Below, one piece after another: positions 19,078 to 27,803 of a stretch of DNA of 64,000 bases. The translations under genes and the position numbers were made by a program. Within the stretch, counting starts at the first letter, position 1. The number at the start of each line of letters is the position of its first letter. The notes beneath the pieces are model-generated. The model did not search any database. It saw nothing but the letters and a program-made list of their open reading frames with translations, and was not told the origin of the DNA. The DNA comes from Gaiellasilicea sp963745775 (GTDB taxonomy: Bacteria; Actinomycetota; Thermoleophilia; Gaiellales; Gaiellaceae), in the NCBI GenBank assembly GCA_963745775.1, contig CAVUYY010000012.1, positions 363,179 through 427,178 of the forward strand. Direction: 5' to 3'.

Positions 19078-20267
19078 AGGCGCGCCGGCTCGCCCGTTCC
19101 TGCCTGCTCGACGGCCGCCGGATCTGGTTCGTCGGGATCGGCGGCGCGGGCCTCTCGTCCTATGCCTTCCTCGCGCGCGCGTGGGGCGCCGAGGTCGGCG
19201 GCTGGGATCGGGTCGAGACGCCGTATCTCCACGCGCTCGAAGGCGTCCCGCTCGAGCTAGGCCCAGAGCCGGTCGTGCGAGAGGGCTGGGAGACGGTGGT
19301 CTCGACCGCGTACGCCGAGCAGGTTCAGGGACGGCCGCGCGCGGAGCTCCTCGCCGAGCTCGTCTCGCTCCAGCGCTCGATCGTCGTCTCCGGCGCGCAT
19401 GGGAAGACGACCACGACCGGGATGATCGCCTTCGTCCTCGCGGAGCTTGAGCTCGATCCGGCGTACCTGATCGGCGGCGAGATCCCGCAGCTCGGCGGCA
19501 ACGCGGCCGCCGGCTCCGGCTGGCTCGTCGTCGAGGGGGACGAGTCCGACCGGACGATCGAGAGCCTGCGGCCGGAGATCGCCGTCGTCACGAACGTCGA
19601 GCTCGACCATCACGCGACGTTCGCGTCGGAGGCCGAGGTCGAGGAGCTGTTCGACGGCTGGCTCGCGCAGGTGCCGCAGGTCGTCCGCGGCTGGGAGCTC
19701 GAGCCGGTCTCGTTCGAGCTCGCGGTTCCGGGCGAGCACAACCGGCGGAACGCCGCCGCCGCGCTTGCGGCGCTCGAGCTTGCGGGCGTCGCGCGCGGCG
19801 ACGCCGAGCCGGTGCTCGCGCGCTTTCGTGGGGCAGGCCGGCGCTTCGACCTCGTGGGCAAACGCGGTGGAGTGACGATCGTGGACGACTACGCCCACCA
19901 TCCGTCCGAGATCGCCGCCACGATCGCGGCGGCGCGCGAGCGGACGGACGGCCGCGTGCTCGTCCTCTTCCAGCCGCACCTCTACTCGCGCACGCGCCAC
20001 CTCGCGCACGAGTTCGGCGAGGCGCTCTCCGCGGCGGACGCGGTCTGCGTGACCGAGATCTACGAGGCGCGGGAGCAGCCGCTCGAGGGAGTGGGCGGGA
20101 AGCTCGTGCTCGATGCGCTGCGGCCGGGGCTGACGGCCGGCTGGGCGCCGACGCTCGAGGACGGCGCCGCGATCGTCGGCCGCTGGGCGCGCGACGGCGA
20201 TCTCGTCCTGACGCTCGGCGCCGGCGACGTCGACCGAGCCGCGAAGCTGATCTTGGAGTCGCGCTGA
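19074..20267 (+). CDS. murC: UDP-MurNAc--L-alanine ligase MurC (short form)
   Basis: This is the first amino-acid ligase of the pathway, adding L-Ala to UDP-MurNAc. Motifs: RIWFVGIGGAGLSSYAFLAR (UDP-binding), VVSGAHGKTTTTGMIAFVLA (ATP loop), LVVEGDESDRTIESLRPEIA, TNVELDHHATFASEAEV, and IVDDYAHHPSEIAATIAAAR with FQPHLYSRTRHLAHEF. At 397 residues it is shorter than typical MurC (about 450-490). The reduction lies in the central domain between VELDHHATF and PGEHNRRNAAAAL. The start is TTG 19074, overlapping the murG stop (TTGA). The stop TGA overlaps the CTG from which murB appears to start. Confidence 0.94.
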   Translation: MKARRLARSCLLDGRRIWFVGIGGAGLSSYAFLARAWGAEVGGWDRVETPYLHALEGVPLELGPEPVVREGWETVVSTAYAEQVQGRPRAELLAELVSLQRSIVVSGAHGKTTTTGMIAFVLAELELDPAYLIGGEIPQLGGNAAAGSGWLVVEGDESDRTIESLRPEIAVVTNVELDHHATFASEAEVEELFDGWLAQVPQVVRGWELEPVSFELAVPGEHNRRNAAAALAALELAGVARGDAEPVLARFRGAGRRFDLVGKRGGVTIVDDYAHHPSEIAATIAAARERTDGRVLVLFQPHLYSRTRHLAHEFGEALSAADAVCVTEIYEAREQPLEGVGGKLVLDALRPGLTAGWAPTLEDGAAIVGRWARDGDLVLTLGAGDVDRAAKLILESR

Positions 20268-21142
20268 TCGCGATCGAGGAGGCGGTCCCGCTCGCTCGGC
20301 TGACGACGATCGGCACGGGCGGACCGGCGCGGGCGTTCGCGCGTCCGTCGACCCTGGCGGAGCTGGAGCAGGCGCTCGCCTGGGCGGCGGAGCGCGCCCT
20401 GGCCGTCGCCACTGTCGGCCTGGGCTCGAACCTGCTCGCGGCGGACGAAGGCGTCGACGCGCTCGTGCTCCGGCTTGGCGGCGAGCTCGCGGCGGTCTCC
20501 TCGGACGGAGAGACGCTGCGCGCCGGAGGCGGTGCGACGAACGCGGTCTGTCTCCACCACGCCCGAGCTGCCGGACTCGGCGGGCTGGAGTTCGCCTGCG
20601 CGATCCCCGGCACCGCGGGCGGCGGCGTCTGGATGAACGCGGGCGCCTACGGCAGCGACTGGTCCGCGATCCTGAGCCGCGCGCTCGTCGTCACAGCACA
20701 GGGAAGCGGTTGGCAAACACCCGCCGAGCTTGGGCTTTCCTACAGGCACTCGAATCTCCGCCACGGCCAGGTCGTCGCACAGGTCGAGTACCGGCTGACG
20801 CCACGCGCAACCGCCGAGATCAGGGCCGAGATCGCCGACCTGATCGCCCGCCGCAAGGCGACCCAGCCGACGAACAAGCGCACCTTCGGCAGCGTCTTCA
20901 AGAACCCGGAGCACGAGCTCGGAGCAGGGCGGATGCTGGAAGCGTGCGGCCTCAAGGGCCATCGAATCGGCGGCGCGCTGATCTCTCCGATGCACGCGAA
21001 CTTCATCGAGAACGCCGGCGACGCTACGACCGCCGACGCTCTGGCCCTGATGGCGGAAGCCCGCCACCGAGCCCGTGAGCAGTACGGCGTCGAGCTCGAG
21101 CACGAGGTCGAGCTCCTCGGCCCGATCTCCGTGCCCGAGTAG
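20264..21142 (+). CDS. murB: UDP-N-acetylenolpyruvoylglucosamine reductase MurB, apparent CTG start
   Basis: This FAD enzyme reduces UDP-GlcNAc-enolpyruvate to UDP-MurNAc. The FAD domain begins AIEEAVPLARLTTIGTGGPA and includes VGLGSNLLAADEG and CAIPGTAGGGVWMNAGAYG. The substrate domain has the catalytic Ser in TFGSVFKNPEHE and the Glu in HANFIENAGDA. No ATG, GTG or TTG lies in frame before the N-terminal domain. The first in-frame GTG is at 20465, inside the FAD domain. CTG at 20264 gives exactly the expected N-terminus, has GGAG five bases upstream (20255-20258) and overlaps the murC stop as CTGA. The product is 292 residues. Confidence 0.9.
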   Translation: MIAIEEAVPLARLTTIGTGGPARAFARPSTLAELEQALAWAAERALAVATVGLGSNLLAADEGVDALVLRLGGELAAVSSDGETLRAGGGATNAVCLHHARAAGLGGLEFACAIPGTAGGGVWMNAGAYGSDWSAILSRALVVTAQGSGWQTPAELGLSYRHSNLRHGQVVAQVEYRLTPRATAEIRAEIADLIARRKATQPTNKRTFGSVFKNPEHELGAGRMLEACGLKGHRIGGALISPMHANFIENAGDATTADALALMAEARHRAREQYGVELEHEVELLGPISVPE

Positions 21143-21200
21143 GAACGGTCCGCTTGGCGGCGAAGTCGCCACCGTGGCGGACGGGAGACAATCAGGCCGC

Positions 21201-22025
21201 ATGCGTCGGCGTGCCCCGTCGACCGACGCGGTCCTGGAGCTCCCACGCGGCGGCGTTCGCGTTCGATTCACCCGACTCGTCCCCTCAGCACGCTCGCTGC
21301 TGACCGGGTTTGCGCTGCTCGCCGTCGCAGCCGGCGCCTACGGGCTCGCGCGTGGGACCTCCGCCTTCGCGGTGCAGGAGCTCGAGATCGTCGGCGCGCC
21401 GACGCACGTCTCCGCCCAGGTGCAGACCGTGCTCGCAGCCGCCGAGGGTCGACCGCTCGTCGGGCTCGACCTCGCCGAGCTCGAGGCGGCCGTCGAGGCC
21501 GTGCCGACCGTTGCGGCGGTCTCGTTCGATCGGGCGTTCCCGCACACGCTGAGCGCCACGATCGTCCCCGAGCGACCCGTCGCCGTCCTGCGGCAGGGCA
21601 AGGACTCCTGGCTCGCCGCCGCGAGCGGACGCGTGATCGCGCCGCTCGACAAGGGCGCTCGCGCCGGGCTGCCCAGGATCTGGCTGACGCCGAAGGTCGA
21701 CGTGCGCCTCGGCGAGCCGGTCGCCGGCGACGTGCGGGGCGCCGTCCGGGCGGTGGCGCCGCTCGTCCGCAGGCCGCTCCCTGCACGCGTTACCGCCGTC
21801 CGCTCCACGCCACGGGAGCTGACGCTCGTCCTCCGCTCCGGCTTCGAGCTGCGCCTCGGCGACGACTCGGACCGCGCGCTCAAGCTCGAGCTCGCGCGCC
21901 GGATCCTGCCGGCGCTCCTCGCCTCGGGCGGCTACCTCGATGTCAGCGTTCCTGAACGCCCGGTCGCCTCCCCAACGCTCGACTCTCACGTAGAGGTCGA
22001 GACTGCAACCTCGACCTCACCTTGA
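21201..22025 (+). CDS. ftsQ: Cell division protein FtsQ/DivIB
   Basis: This is a bitopic division protein of 274 residues. It has an Arg-rich cytoplasmic start (MRRRAPSTDAVLELPRGGVR), one membrane helix (LLTGFALLAVAAGAYGLARG), an extracytoplasmic POTRA domain (VQELEIVGAPTHVSAQVQTV to ATIVPERPVAVLRQGKDSWL) and a FtsQ-type beta domain (ASGRVIAPLDKGARAGLPRI onward). It scaffolds FtsL/FtsB and FtsW/FtsI. The start is ATG 21201, which follows a 58-base gap after murB, the first untidy junction in the cluster. The open frame extends upstream into murB but with Ser-rich shadow sequence. Confidence 0.88.
   Translation: MRRRAPSTDAVLELPRGGVRVRFTRLVPSARSLLTGFALLAVAAGAYGLARGTSAFAVQELEIVGAPTHVSAQVQTVLAAAEGRPLVGLDLAELEAAVEAVPTVAAVSFDRAFPHTLSATIVPERPVAVLRQGKDSWLAAASGRVIAPLDKGARAGLPRIWLTPKVDVRLGEPVAGDVRGAVRAVAPLVRRPLPARVTAVRSTPRELTLVLRSGFELRLGDDSDRALKLELARRILPALLASGGYLDVSVPERPVASPTLDSHVEVETATSTSP
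21993..22018 (+). terminator. Stem-loop at ftsQ/ftsZ junction
   Basis: A perfect 9-bp inverted repeat (GAGGTCGAG and CTCGACCTC, 8-base loop) lies over the last codons of ftsQ, 7 bases before its stop codon area and just upstream of the ftsZ promoter. No T-run follows, so classical Rho-independent termination is doubtful. It could attenuate readthrough into ftsZ or protect the upstream mRNA. Confidence 0.4.
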
Positions 22026-22033
22026 GATCGGCG

Positions 22034-22062
22034 TTGACAGGCGCTCCAAGGAGACATACCCT
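22034..22062 (+). promoter_or_regulatory. Probable housekeeping promoter of ftsZ
   Basis: TTGACA at 22034-22039 and TACCCT at 22057-22062 are separated by 17 bases, a good match to a primary-sigma promoter in a high-GC genome. The resulting leader to the ftsZ ATG would be about 90 bases. It gives ftsZ its own transcript separate from the long dcw message. Confidence 0.65.
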
Positions 22063-22159
22063 GGACGCCGAACGGAGCTGGAGCACACCGATCCTCTACT
22101 CGAGCTTCAGGTAGCACACCCTCGAGCCCCCGTACCCGACAGGCGATGGAGTCCCTGAC

Positions 22160-23230
22160 ATGAGAGATGCAACCGGCAACTATCTCGCCGTGATCAAGGT
22201 GGTCGGCGTCGGCGGCGGCGGCACGAACGCCGTCAACCGGATGGTCGACGCAGGCGTCGGCGGCGTCGAGTTCATCGCCGTCAACACCGACGCGCAGGCG
22301 CTCCTGATGACGGACGCCGACGTCAAGATCCACATCGGCTCGAAGGCGACGCGCGGGCTCGGCGCCGGCGCCGACCCGAACGTGGGTCTGGCCGCCGCGC
22401 AGGAGTCGCGCGACGAGTTGAAGGAGGCGCTGAAGGGCGCCGACATGATCTTCGTCACCGCCGGCGAGGGCGGCGGCACAGGCACGGGCGGTGCCCCGAT
22501 CGTCGCCGAGCTCGGGCGCGAGCTCGAGGCGCTCACGGTCGGCGTCGTCACCAAGCCGTTCGCGTTCGAAGGGCGCACGCGCTCGACGCAGGCCGAGCAG
22601 GGGATCCAGAACCTGCGCGACCGCGTCGACACGCTGATCGTGATCGAGAACGACCGGCTGCTCCAGGTCGTCGAGAAGCGGACGCCGGTCACCGAGGCCT
22701 TCCGGATCGCGGACGACATCCTCCGCCAGGGCGTCCAGGGGATCACCGATCTGATCACCGTGCCCGGGATCGTCAACCTCGACTTCGCGGACGTGCGCAC
22801 GATCATGCGCGACGCCGGCTCGGCGATGATGGGAATCGGTTCCGCCTCCGGCGAGAACCGGGCCGCCGAGGCGGCCCGGACGGCGATCTCGTCGCCGCTC
22901 CTCGAGCAGTCCGTCGACGGCGCCACCGGGATCCTCCTCAACATCACCGGCGGCTCCGAGCTCGGCCTCTTCGAGGTGAACGAGGCCGCCGAGGTCGTCA
23001 CGAGCGCCGCCGACGGGAACGCGAACGTGATCTTCGGGGCCGTGATCGACGAGTCGCTCGGCGACGAGGTGCGCGTAACCGTGATCGCGACCGGCTTCGG
23101 CGGCTCCAAGCGGCGCCGGCGGATCGAGTCGACGCAGACCCACGAGCCGACGAACGGCGAGCCGGTGGTGCGTCGTCCGGAGCGCACCGACGAGGAGCTC
23201 GAGATCCCGTCCTTCCTCCGCGAGGACTGA
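22160..23230 (+). CDS. ftsZ: Cell division GTPase FtsZ
   Basis: This tubulin homologue forms the division ring. The 356-residue protein has VVGVGGGGTNAVNRMVDAGV, the tubulin signature in GEGGGTGTGGAPIVAELGRE, the T7 synergy loop NLDFADVRTIMRDAG and the C-terminal peptide DEELEIPSFLRED that docks partner proteins. The linker is short (about 35 residues). The start is ATG 22160 with a GGAG about 8 bases upstream. It follows its own promoter. Unlike most actinobacteria, no yggS-sepF-divIVA block follows. The next genes are for glycine cleavage. Confidence 0.97.
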   Translation: MRDATGNYLAVIKVVGVGGGGTNAVNRMVDAGVGGVEFIAVNTDAQALLMTDADVKIHIGSKATRGLGAGADPNVGLAAAQESRDELKEALKGADMIFVTAGEGGGTGTGGAPIVAELGRELEALTVGVVTKPFAFEGRTRSTQAEQGIQNLRDRVDTLIVIENDRLLQVVEKRTPVTEAFRIADDILRQGVQGITDLITVPGIVNLDFADVRTIMRDAGSAMMGIGSASGENRAAEAARTAISSPLLEQSVDGATGILLNITGGSELGLFEVNEAAEVVTSAADGNANVIFGAVIDESLGDEVRVTVIATGFGGSKRRRRIESTQTHEPTNGEPVVRRPERTDEELEIPSFLRED

Positions 23231-23278
23231 GCCCGGGAACAGGAGGTCGGGCGACGCGGAACGACTAGAGTCCGCGCC

Positions 23279-24328
23279 GTGCAGACGCTCCTGCGGACAC
23301 CGCTCCACGAGCGCCACGTTGCCGCCGGCGCGCGTCTCGTTCCGTTCGCCGGCTGGGAGATGCCGGTCCAGTACGAGGGCGTGATCCCCGAGCACCGGGC
23401 GGTGCGCACAGACTGCGGCGTCTTCGACGTCTCGCACATGGGCGAGCTGCACATCGAAGGGCCTAAAGCGTCAGAGCTCCTGCAGAGCCTGCTCTCGAAC
23501 GACCTCGAGCGCCTCTCCGACGGCGAGGCGCAGTACACGCTGCTCACGAACGAGCGGGGCGGGATCGTCGACGACGTGATCGTCTACCGGCTCGACGCCG
23601 GCCACTTCCTGATCGTCTGCAACGCCTCGAACCGCGAACCGGTCTACGGGTGGCTGAAGGAACGGGAGATCCGCGGCTCGGAAGTGCGTGACGCCTCCGA
23701 CGAGTACGCGCTGCTCGCGGTCCAGGGCCCACGCACCATCGAGCGCCTGCGGCTCCCCGAAGCGAAGCCGTTCACGCACGCGATGGGCGAGGTCGGCGGG
23801 ATCGAGGCGATGGTCGCGCGCACCGGCTACACGGGCGAGACGGGCTGCGAGCTGATGTGTCCCGCGGAGGACGCCGTCGCGCTCTGGGACGTAGTCGTCG
23901 CGGCGGGCGCGGTGCCGTGCGGCCTCGGCGCTCGCGACACCCTGCGGCTCGAGGTCTGCTACCCGCTCCACGGGAACGACATCACCCCGGACACGGACGC
24001 GATCAGCGCCGGTCTCGCCTGGACGTGTGCGCTCGACAAGGACTTCACCGGCGTCGAGGAGCTGCGTCGGATCAAGGAGGGAGGCCCGGAGCGGAAGCTC
24101 GTCGCGTTCACGATGGACGAGAAGGCGGTGCCGCGGAACGGGATGGCGATCGCAGGCGGTGGCGACGTGACCTCCGGAACGCATTCGCCGATGCTCGACC
24201 GCGGGATCGGGTTGGGGTACGTGCCGGCAGCGAACGCCGCACCCGGAACCGCCCTCGCGATCGACGTCCGCGGCAAGGATCGGCGCGCGACGGTCGTCCC
24301 GAAACCGATCTACAAGAAGGAGAGCTGA
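23279..24328 (+). CDS. gcvT: Glycine cleavage system T protein (aminomethyltransferase)
   Basis: This enzyme transfers the methylene group from aminomethyl-lipoyl GcvH to tetrahydrofolate, releasing ammonia. The 349-residue protein begins LRTPLHERHVAAGARLVPFA then GWEMPVQYEG, with RTDCGVFDVSHMGELHIEG, LTNERGGIVDDVIVYRL and TGYTGETGCELMCPAEDAV typical of GcvT rather than of the related YgfZ or dimethylglycine enzymes. The start is GTG 23279, 48 bases after ftsZ. That gap is too short for a glycine riboswitch. The stop overlaps the gcvH ATG. Confidence 0.95.
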   Translation: MQTLLRTPLHERHVAAGARLVPFAGWEMPVQYEGVIPEHRAVRTDCGVFDVSHMGELHIEGPKASELLQSLLSNDLERLSDGEAQYTLLTNERGGIVDDVIVYRLDAGHFLIVCNASNREPVYGWLKEREIRGSEVRDASDEYALLAVQGPRTIERLRLPEAKPFTHAMGEVGGIEAMVARTGYTGETGCELMCPAEDAVALWDVVVAAGAVPCGLGARDTLRLEVCYPLHGNDITPDTDAISAGLAWTCALDKDFTGVEELRRIKEGGPERKLVAFTMDEKAVPRNGMAIAGGGDVTSGTHSPMLDRGIGLGYVPAANAAPGTALAIDVRGKDRRATVVPKPIYKKES

Positions 24329-24723
24329 TGGCCGCAGAGGAGACCTATCCCGGCGACCTCAAGTACCACCCCGAACACGACTGGGCTCGGATCGAGGGCG
24401 ACGAGGCGACGGTCGGGATCACCTGGTTCGCGCAGGACGCGCTCGGCGAGCTCGTCCACTTCGAGGCGCCCGAGCTGGGCGCGACGGTGTCGAAGGACGC
24501 GTCGTACGGCGAGGTCGAGTCGGTCAAGGCGGTCTCCGACGTCGTCGCGCCGCTCTCCGGCGAGATCCTCGAGGTGAACCAGAAGGTCGTCGAGGCGCCC
24601 GAGACGGTGAACGAGGATCCCTACGGCGACGGCTGGCTGCTCCGGATCCGCCTCTCCGATCCGGCGGAGGTCGACGCGCTGCTCGAGCTCGACGCGTACG
24701 AGCAGCTGCTCAGGGACTCTTGA
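24328..24723 (+). CDS. gcvH: Glycine cleavage system H protein (lipoyl carrier)
   Basis: This 131-residue lipoyl-domain carrier shuttles the aminomethyl group between the P, T and L proteins. The lipoylated Lys sits in GEVESVKAVSDVVAPLSGEI. The N-terminal KYHPEHDWARIEGDEATVGI and the C-terminal NEDPYGDGWLLRIRLSDPAE are diagnostic of GcvH. It is translationally coupled to gcvT (TGATG) and to gcvPA (TTGA). No lipoate ligase or L protein gene is nearby, so those must be elsewhere. Confidence 0.97.
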   Translation: MAAEETYPGDLKYHPEHDWARIEGDEATVGITWFAQDALGELVHFEAPELGATVSKDASYGEVESVKAVSDVVAPLSGEILEVNQKVVEAPETVNEDPYGDGWLLRIRLSDPAEVDALLELDAYEQLLRDS

Positions 24724-26051
24724 GCCAGCTTTCACTCACAGACTCCGATCGCGAGGAGATGCTGGCCGCGATCGGCGTCGCGTCCGTCGAGGAACTCTTC
24801 CGCGACATTCCGGCTGCCGTCCGCTTCGAGGGCAGGCTCGATCTCGAGCCGGCGCTCTCCGAGCCCGAGCTCGTGCGGCATCTCGAGGAGCTCGCGGCGA
24901 AGAACGTCGACACCACGAAGGAGCTCTCGTTCCTCGGCGCGGGGATCTACGACCATTACGTGCCCGCGGTCGTCGATGCGGTGCTCGCGCGCGGGGAGTT
25001 CCTGACCGCCTACACGCCGTACCAGCCGGAGATGAGCCAGGGGGTGCTCCAGGCGATCTTCGAGTACCAGACGGCGATCTGCGAGCTGACCGCGATGGAC
25101 GTGTCCAACGCATCCGGCTATGACGGCACCACCGTCGCTGCCGACGCGTGTCTCGTCGCGCGCGACGCGACCGGCCGCTCGAAGGTCGTGCTTGTCGAGT
25201 CGCTCAACCCGCAGGTGCGCCAGGTCGTGAAGACGTACGCGGTCGGCTTCGGTCTCGAGGTCGTCGAGGTTCCGCACACCGGCGGCACGACCGATCCGGA
25301 GCGACTGGCCGAGGCGGCGCAGGACGCCGCGGCCGTGATCTTCCAGCAGCCGAACTTTTTCGGCTGCCTCGAGCCCGCGCCCGAGCTCGCAGCCGCGGCG
25401 AACGACGCCGGCGCGCTCGCCGTCGCGCACGTCGACCCGGTCTCGCTCGGCGTGCTCGAGGCGCCCGGCAACTACGGCTGTGCGCTCGCGATCGGCGAGG
25501 GTCAGGGCGCCGGCAACTACCAGTCCTACGCGGGCCCTCACTACGGCTTCCTCGCCGCGAAGCGCGAGTACATCCGGCGGCTCCCCGGCCGGATCATCGG
25601 CGAGACGACCGACCTCAACGGCGACCGCGGCTACGTGCTTACGCTCCAGACCCGCGAGCAGCACATCCGGCGCGAGAAGGCGACGTCGAACATGACGACG
25701 AACCAGACACTGCTCGCGCTCGCCGGGCTCGTCCATCTCTCCTGGCTCGGGCCGCAGGGCCTGCGCGAGGTCGGCGAGATCTGCCTCGCGCTCGGCGCCT
25801 ACGCCCAGAAGCGGCTCGGGCTCCCGCTCGTGTTTCCCGACCGGCCGACGTTCAAGGAGTTCGCGGTCCGCGTTCCAGGGAGCGCGCGCGAGACGATCGC
25901 GGCCGCGCGCAAGCTCGGCGTCCATCCCGGCTATGCGCTCGGCCGCGACTACGAGGGCCTTGACGACGTCCTCCTCGTCGCGGTCACGGAGAAGCGCAGC
26001 CCCGCGGACATCGACCTGCTCGCCGACGTTCTCGCGGAGGTGACGGCGTGA
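24720..26051 (+). CDS. gcvPA: Glycine dehydrogenase (decarboxylating) subunit 1
   Basis: This is the N-terminal half of the split P protein (443 residues), structurally a PLP-enzyme fold that pairs with subunit 2. Features: ELSFLGAGIYDHYVPAVVDA, AYTPYQPEMSQGVLQAIFEY, NASGYDGTTVAADACLVARD, HVDPVSLGVLEAPGNYGCAL and GEGQGAGNYQSYAGPHYGFL. Like other subunit-1 proteins it lacks the PLP Lys. The start is TTG 24720, overlapping the gcvH stop (TTGA). The GTG of gcvPB overlaps its own stop (GTGA). Confidence 0.95.
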   Translation: MSQLSLTDSDREEMLAAIGVASVEELFRDIPAAVRFEGRLDLEPALSEPELVRHLEELAAKNVDTTKELSFLGAGIYDHYVPAVVDAVLARGEFLTAYTPYQPEMSQGVLQAIFEYQTAICELTAMDVSNASGYDGTTVAADACLVARDATGRSKVVLVESLNPQVRQVVKTYAVGFGLEVVEVPHTGGTTDPERLAEAAQDAAAVIFQQPNFFGCLEPAPELAAAANDAGALAVAHVDPVSLGVLEAPGNYGCALAIGEGQGAGNYQSYAGPHYGFLAAKREYIRRLPGRIIGETTDLNGDRGYVLTLQTREQHIRREKATSNMTTNQTLLALAGLVHLSWLGPQGLREVGEICLALGAYAQKRLGLPLVFPDRPTFKEFAVRVPGSARETIAAARKLGVHPGYALGRDYEGLDDVLLVAVTEKRSPADIDLLADVLAEVTA

Positions 26052-27548
26052 AGCTGATCTACGAGCAGAGCCGCCCGGGTCGCCGCGCGTCGTCGCTGCC
26101 GAGCTTCGAGCTGCCGGCCGTCGACGTTCCCGAGAACCTGCGCCGCGCCGAGCCGCCGCGGCTCCCCGAGCTCTCGGAGCCCGAGCTCGTCCGCCACTTC
26201 ACCGCGCTCTCGACCCGCAACTTCGGGATCGACACGGGCTTCTATCCGCTCGGGAGCTGCACGATGAAGCACAACCCGCGCGTGAACGAGCGCGTCGTCG
26301 CGCTGCCGGGTTTCAAGGATCTGCACCCGCACCAGGAGGAGGAGTCGGCGCAGGGCGCGCTCGAGCTGATGTGGCGCCTCCAGGAGATCCTCCAGGAGGT
26401 CTCCGGCCTCCACGCCTGCTCGCTGCAGCCCGCCGCAGGCTCGCAGGGCGAGCTGACCGGGCTGATGCTGATGCGCGCCTACTTCGAGGATCGCGGGCGA
26501 GGGCGAGCAGCGCGACACGATCGTCACGGCAGACACGGCGCACGGCACGAACCCGGCGAGCGTGACGATGGCCGGCTACAAGCTCGCGAAGGTCGCGACG
26601 GACGAGCGCGGCAATCTCGACCTCGACGACCTGCGCGCGAAGGTGAACGAGCGCACGGCCGGGCTGATGCTGACGAACCCGTCCACGCTCGGCCTCTTCG
26701 ACGAGCACATCGTCGACGTCGCGAAGATCTTCCACGACGCGGGCTCGCTCCTCTACTACGACGGCGCCAACCTGAACGCGGTCTGCGGGATCTCGCGGCC
26801 GGGCGACATGGGCTTCGACATCGTCCACATCAACCTGCACAAGACGTTCTCGCAGCCGCACGGCGGGGGCGGCCCCGGCGGCGGGCCGGTTGTCGTCCGC
26901 GAGTCGCTCGAGCCGTTCCTGCCCGTGCCCGCGGTCGTGCGCGACGGCGACGCGTTCCGGCTCGACTACGACCGGCCGAAATCGATCGGCAAAGTGCGCG
27001 GGTTCACGGGCCCGTTCGGCGTGTTCGTCCGCTCCTACGCCTACATCCGCTCCTATGGGCCGGGGCTGCGCGAGATGTCGGAGGTCGCCGTCCTGAACGC
27101 CAACTACCTGCTCGCCCGGCTCCGCGACGCGTACGAGCTGCCCTACGACCGGCTCTGCATGCACGAGTTCGTCCTCTCCGCCCGCAACCTGAAGAGGGAG
27201 CACGGGATCACCGCGCTCGACGTCGCGAAGCGCCTGATGGACTACGACTTCCATCCGCCGACCGTCTACTTTCCGCTCGTCGTCCCCGAGGCGCTGATGA
27301 TCGAGCCGACGGAGACGGAGCCGAAGGAGCGGCTCGACGCGTTCTGCGACGCGATGCTCGCGATCGCGCTCGAGGCGGCGGAGAGCCCGGAGCTCCTCAA
27401 GGAGGCGCCGGTCTCGCGGCCGGTGCGCCGGCTCGACGAGGTCAAGGCGGCGAAACGCGTGATCGTCACCTGCGGCTTCGACGAGCATCCCGATCTCTCG
27501 GGCGAGGAGAGTGCCGGCCGCCAGCTCGAGGCCCAGAAGGGCGCATGA
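26048..27548 (+). CDS. gcvPB: Glycine dehydrogenase (decarboxylating) subunit 2 (one frame break)
   Basis: This is the catalytic PLP half of the split P protein, which decarboxylates glycine and loads the aminomethyl group on GcvH. About 499 residues after removing one G from the run at 26495-26497. Motifs: FYPLGSCTMKHNPRVNERVV, TADTAHGTNPASVTMAGYK, YYDGANLNAVCGISRPGDMG, and the PLP-binding Lys in HINLHKTFSQPHGGGGPG. The end (HPDLSGEESAGRQLEAQKGA) is intact. The GTG start at 26048 overlaps gcvPA. The stop overlaps the ATG of a small gene. Confidence 0.94.
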
Positions 27549-27790
27549 CCGACCGCCCGGAGCTCGAGCGGAGAGTCGACGTGCTGGCGGAGAAGCACTC
27601 GGGCCAGGCGTTTGCGGCCGCCGTCGCCGCCTACGCGGACAGCCTCGAGCCCGCGGCGCGCGAGGAGCTCGGCGAAATCCTGCTCGAGCGTGCGGGTGGG
27701 CCCGAGCAGGCGATCCAGCACCAGTACGAGGAGCGGAGCTGGTTCCGCCGGGCGTTGCGGCGGGTCGACGGGAAGCGGTCGCCCCGGTAG
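27545..27790 (+). CDS. Small acidic/basic protein of unknown function downstream of gcvPB
   Basis: This 81-residue soluble protein starts ATG 27545, overlapping the gcvPB stop (ATGA), so it is co-translated with the gcv genes. It is helical and charged (RRVDVLAEKHSGQAFAAAVA, REELGEILLERAGGPEQAI) and ends in an Arg-rich tail (SWFRRALRRVDGKRSPR). I do not recognise a family. Its coupling suggests an accessory role for the glycine cleavage operon or simply operon hitch-hiking. Codon use looks like that of its neighbours, so I believe it is real. Confidence 0.65.
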   Translation: MTDRPELERRVDVLAEKHSGQAFAAAVAAYADSLEPAAREELGEILLERAGGPEQAIQHQYEERSWFRRALRRVDGKRSPR

Positions 27791-27803
27791 TAGGCTCGCC
27801 CGC

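Noticed and set aside
23231..23278. Glycine riboswitch before gcvT
   Set aside because: The gap is only 48 bases, too short for even a single glycine aptamer, and no aptamer motifs are visible.
24732..25925. Long minus-strand frame inside gcvPA
   Set aside because: Arg/Val/Leu-rich antisense shadow of an intact gcvPA, as expected in high-GC DNA.
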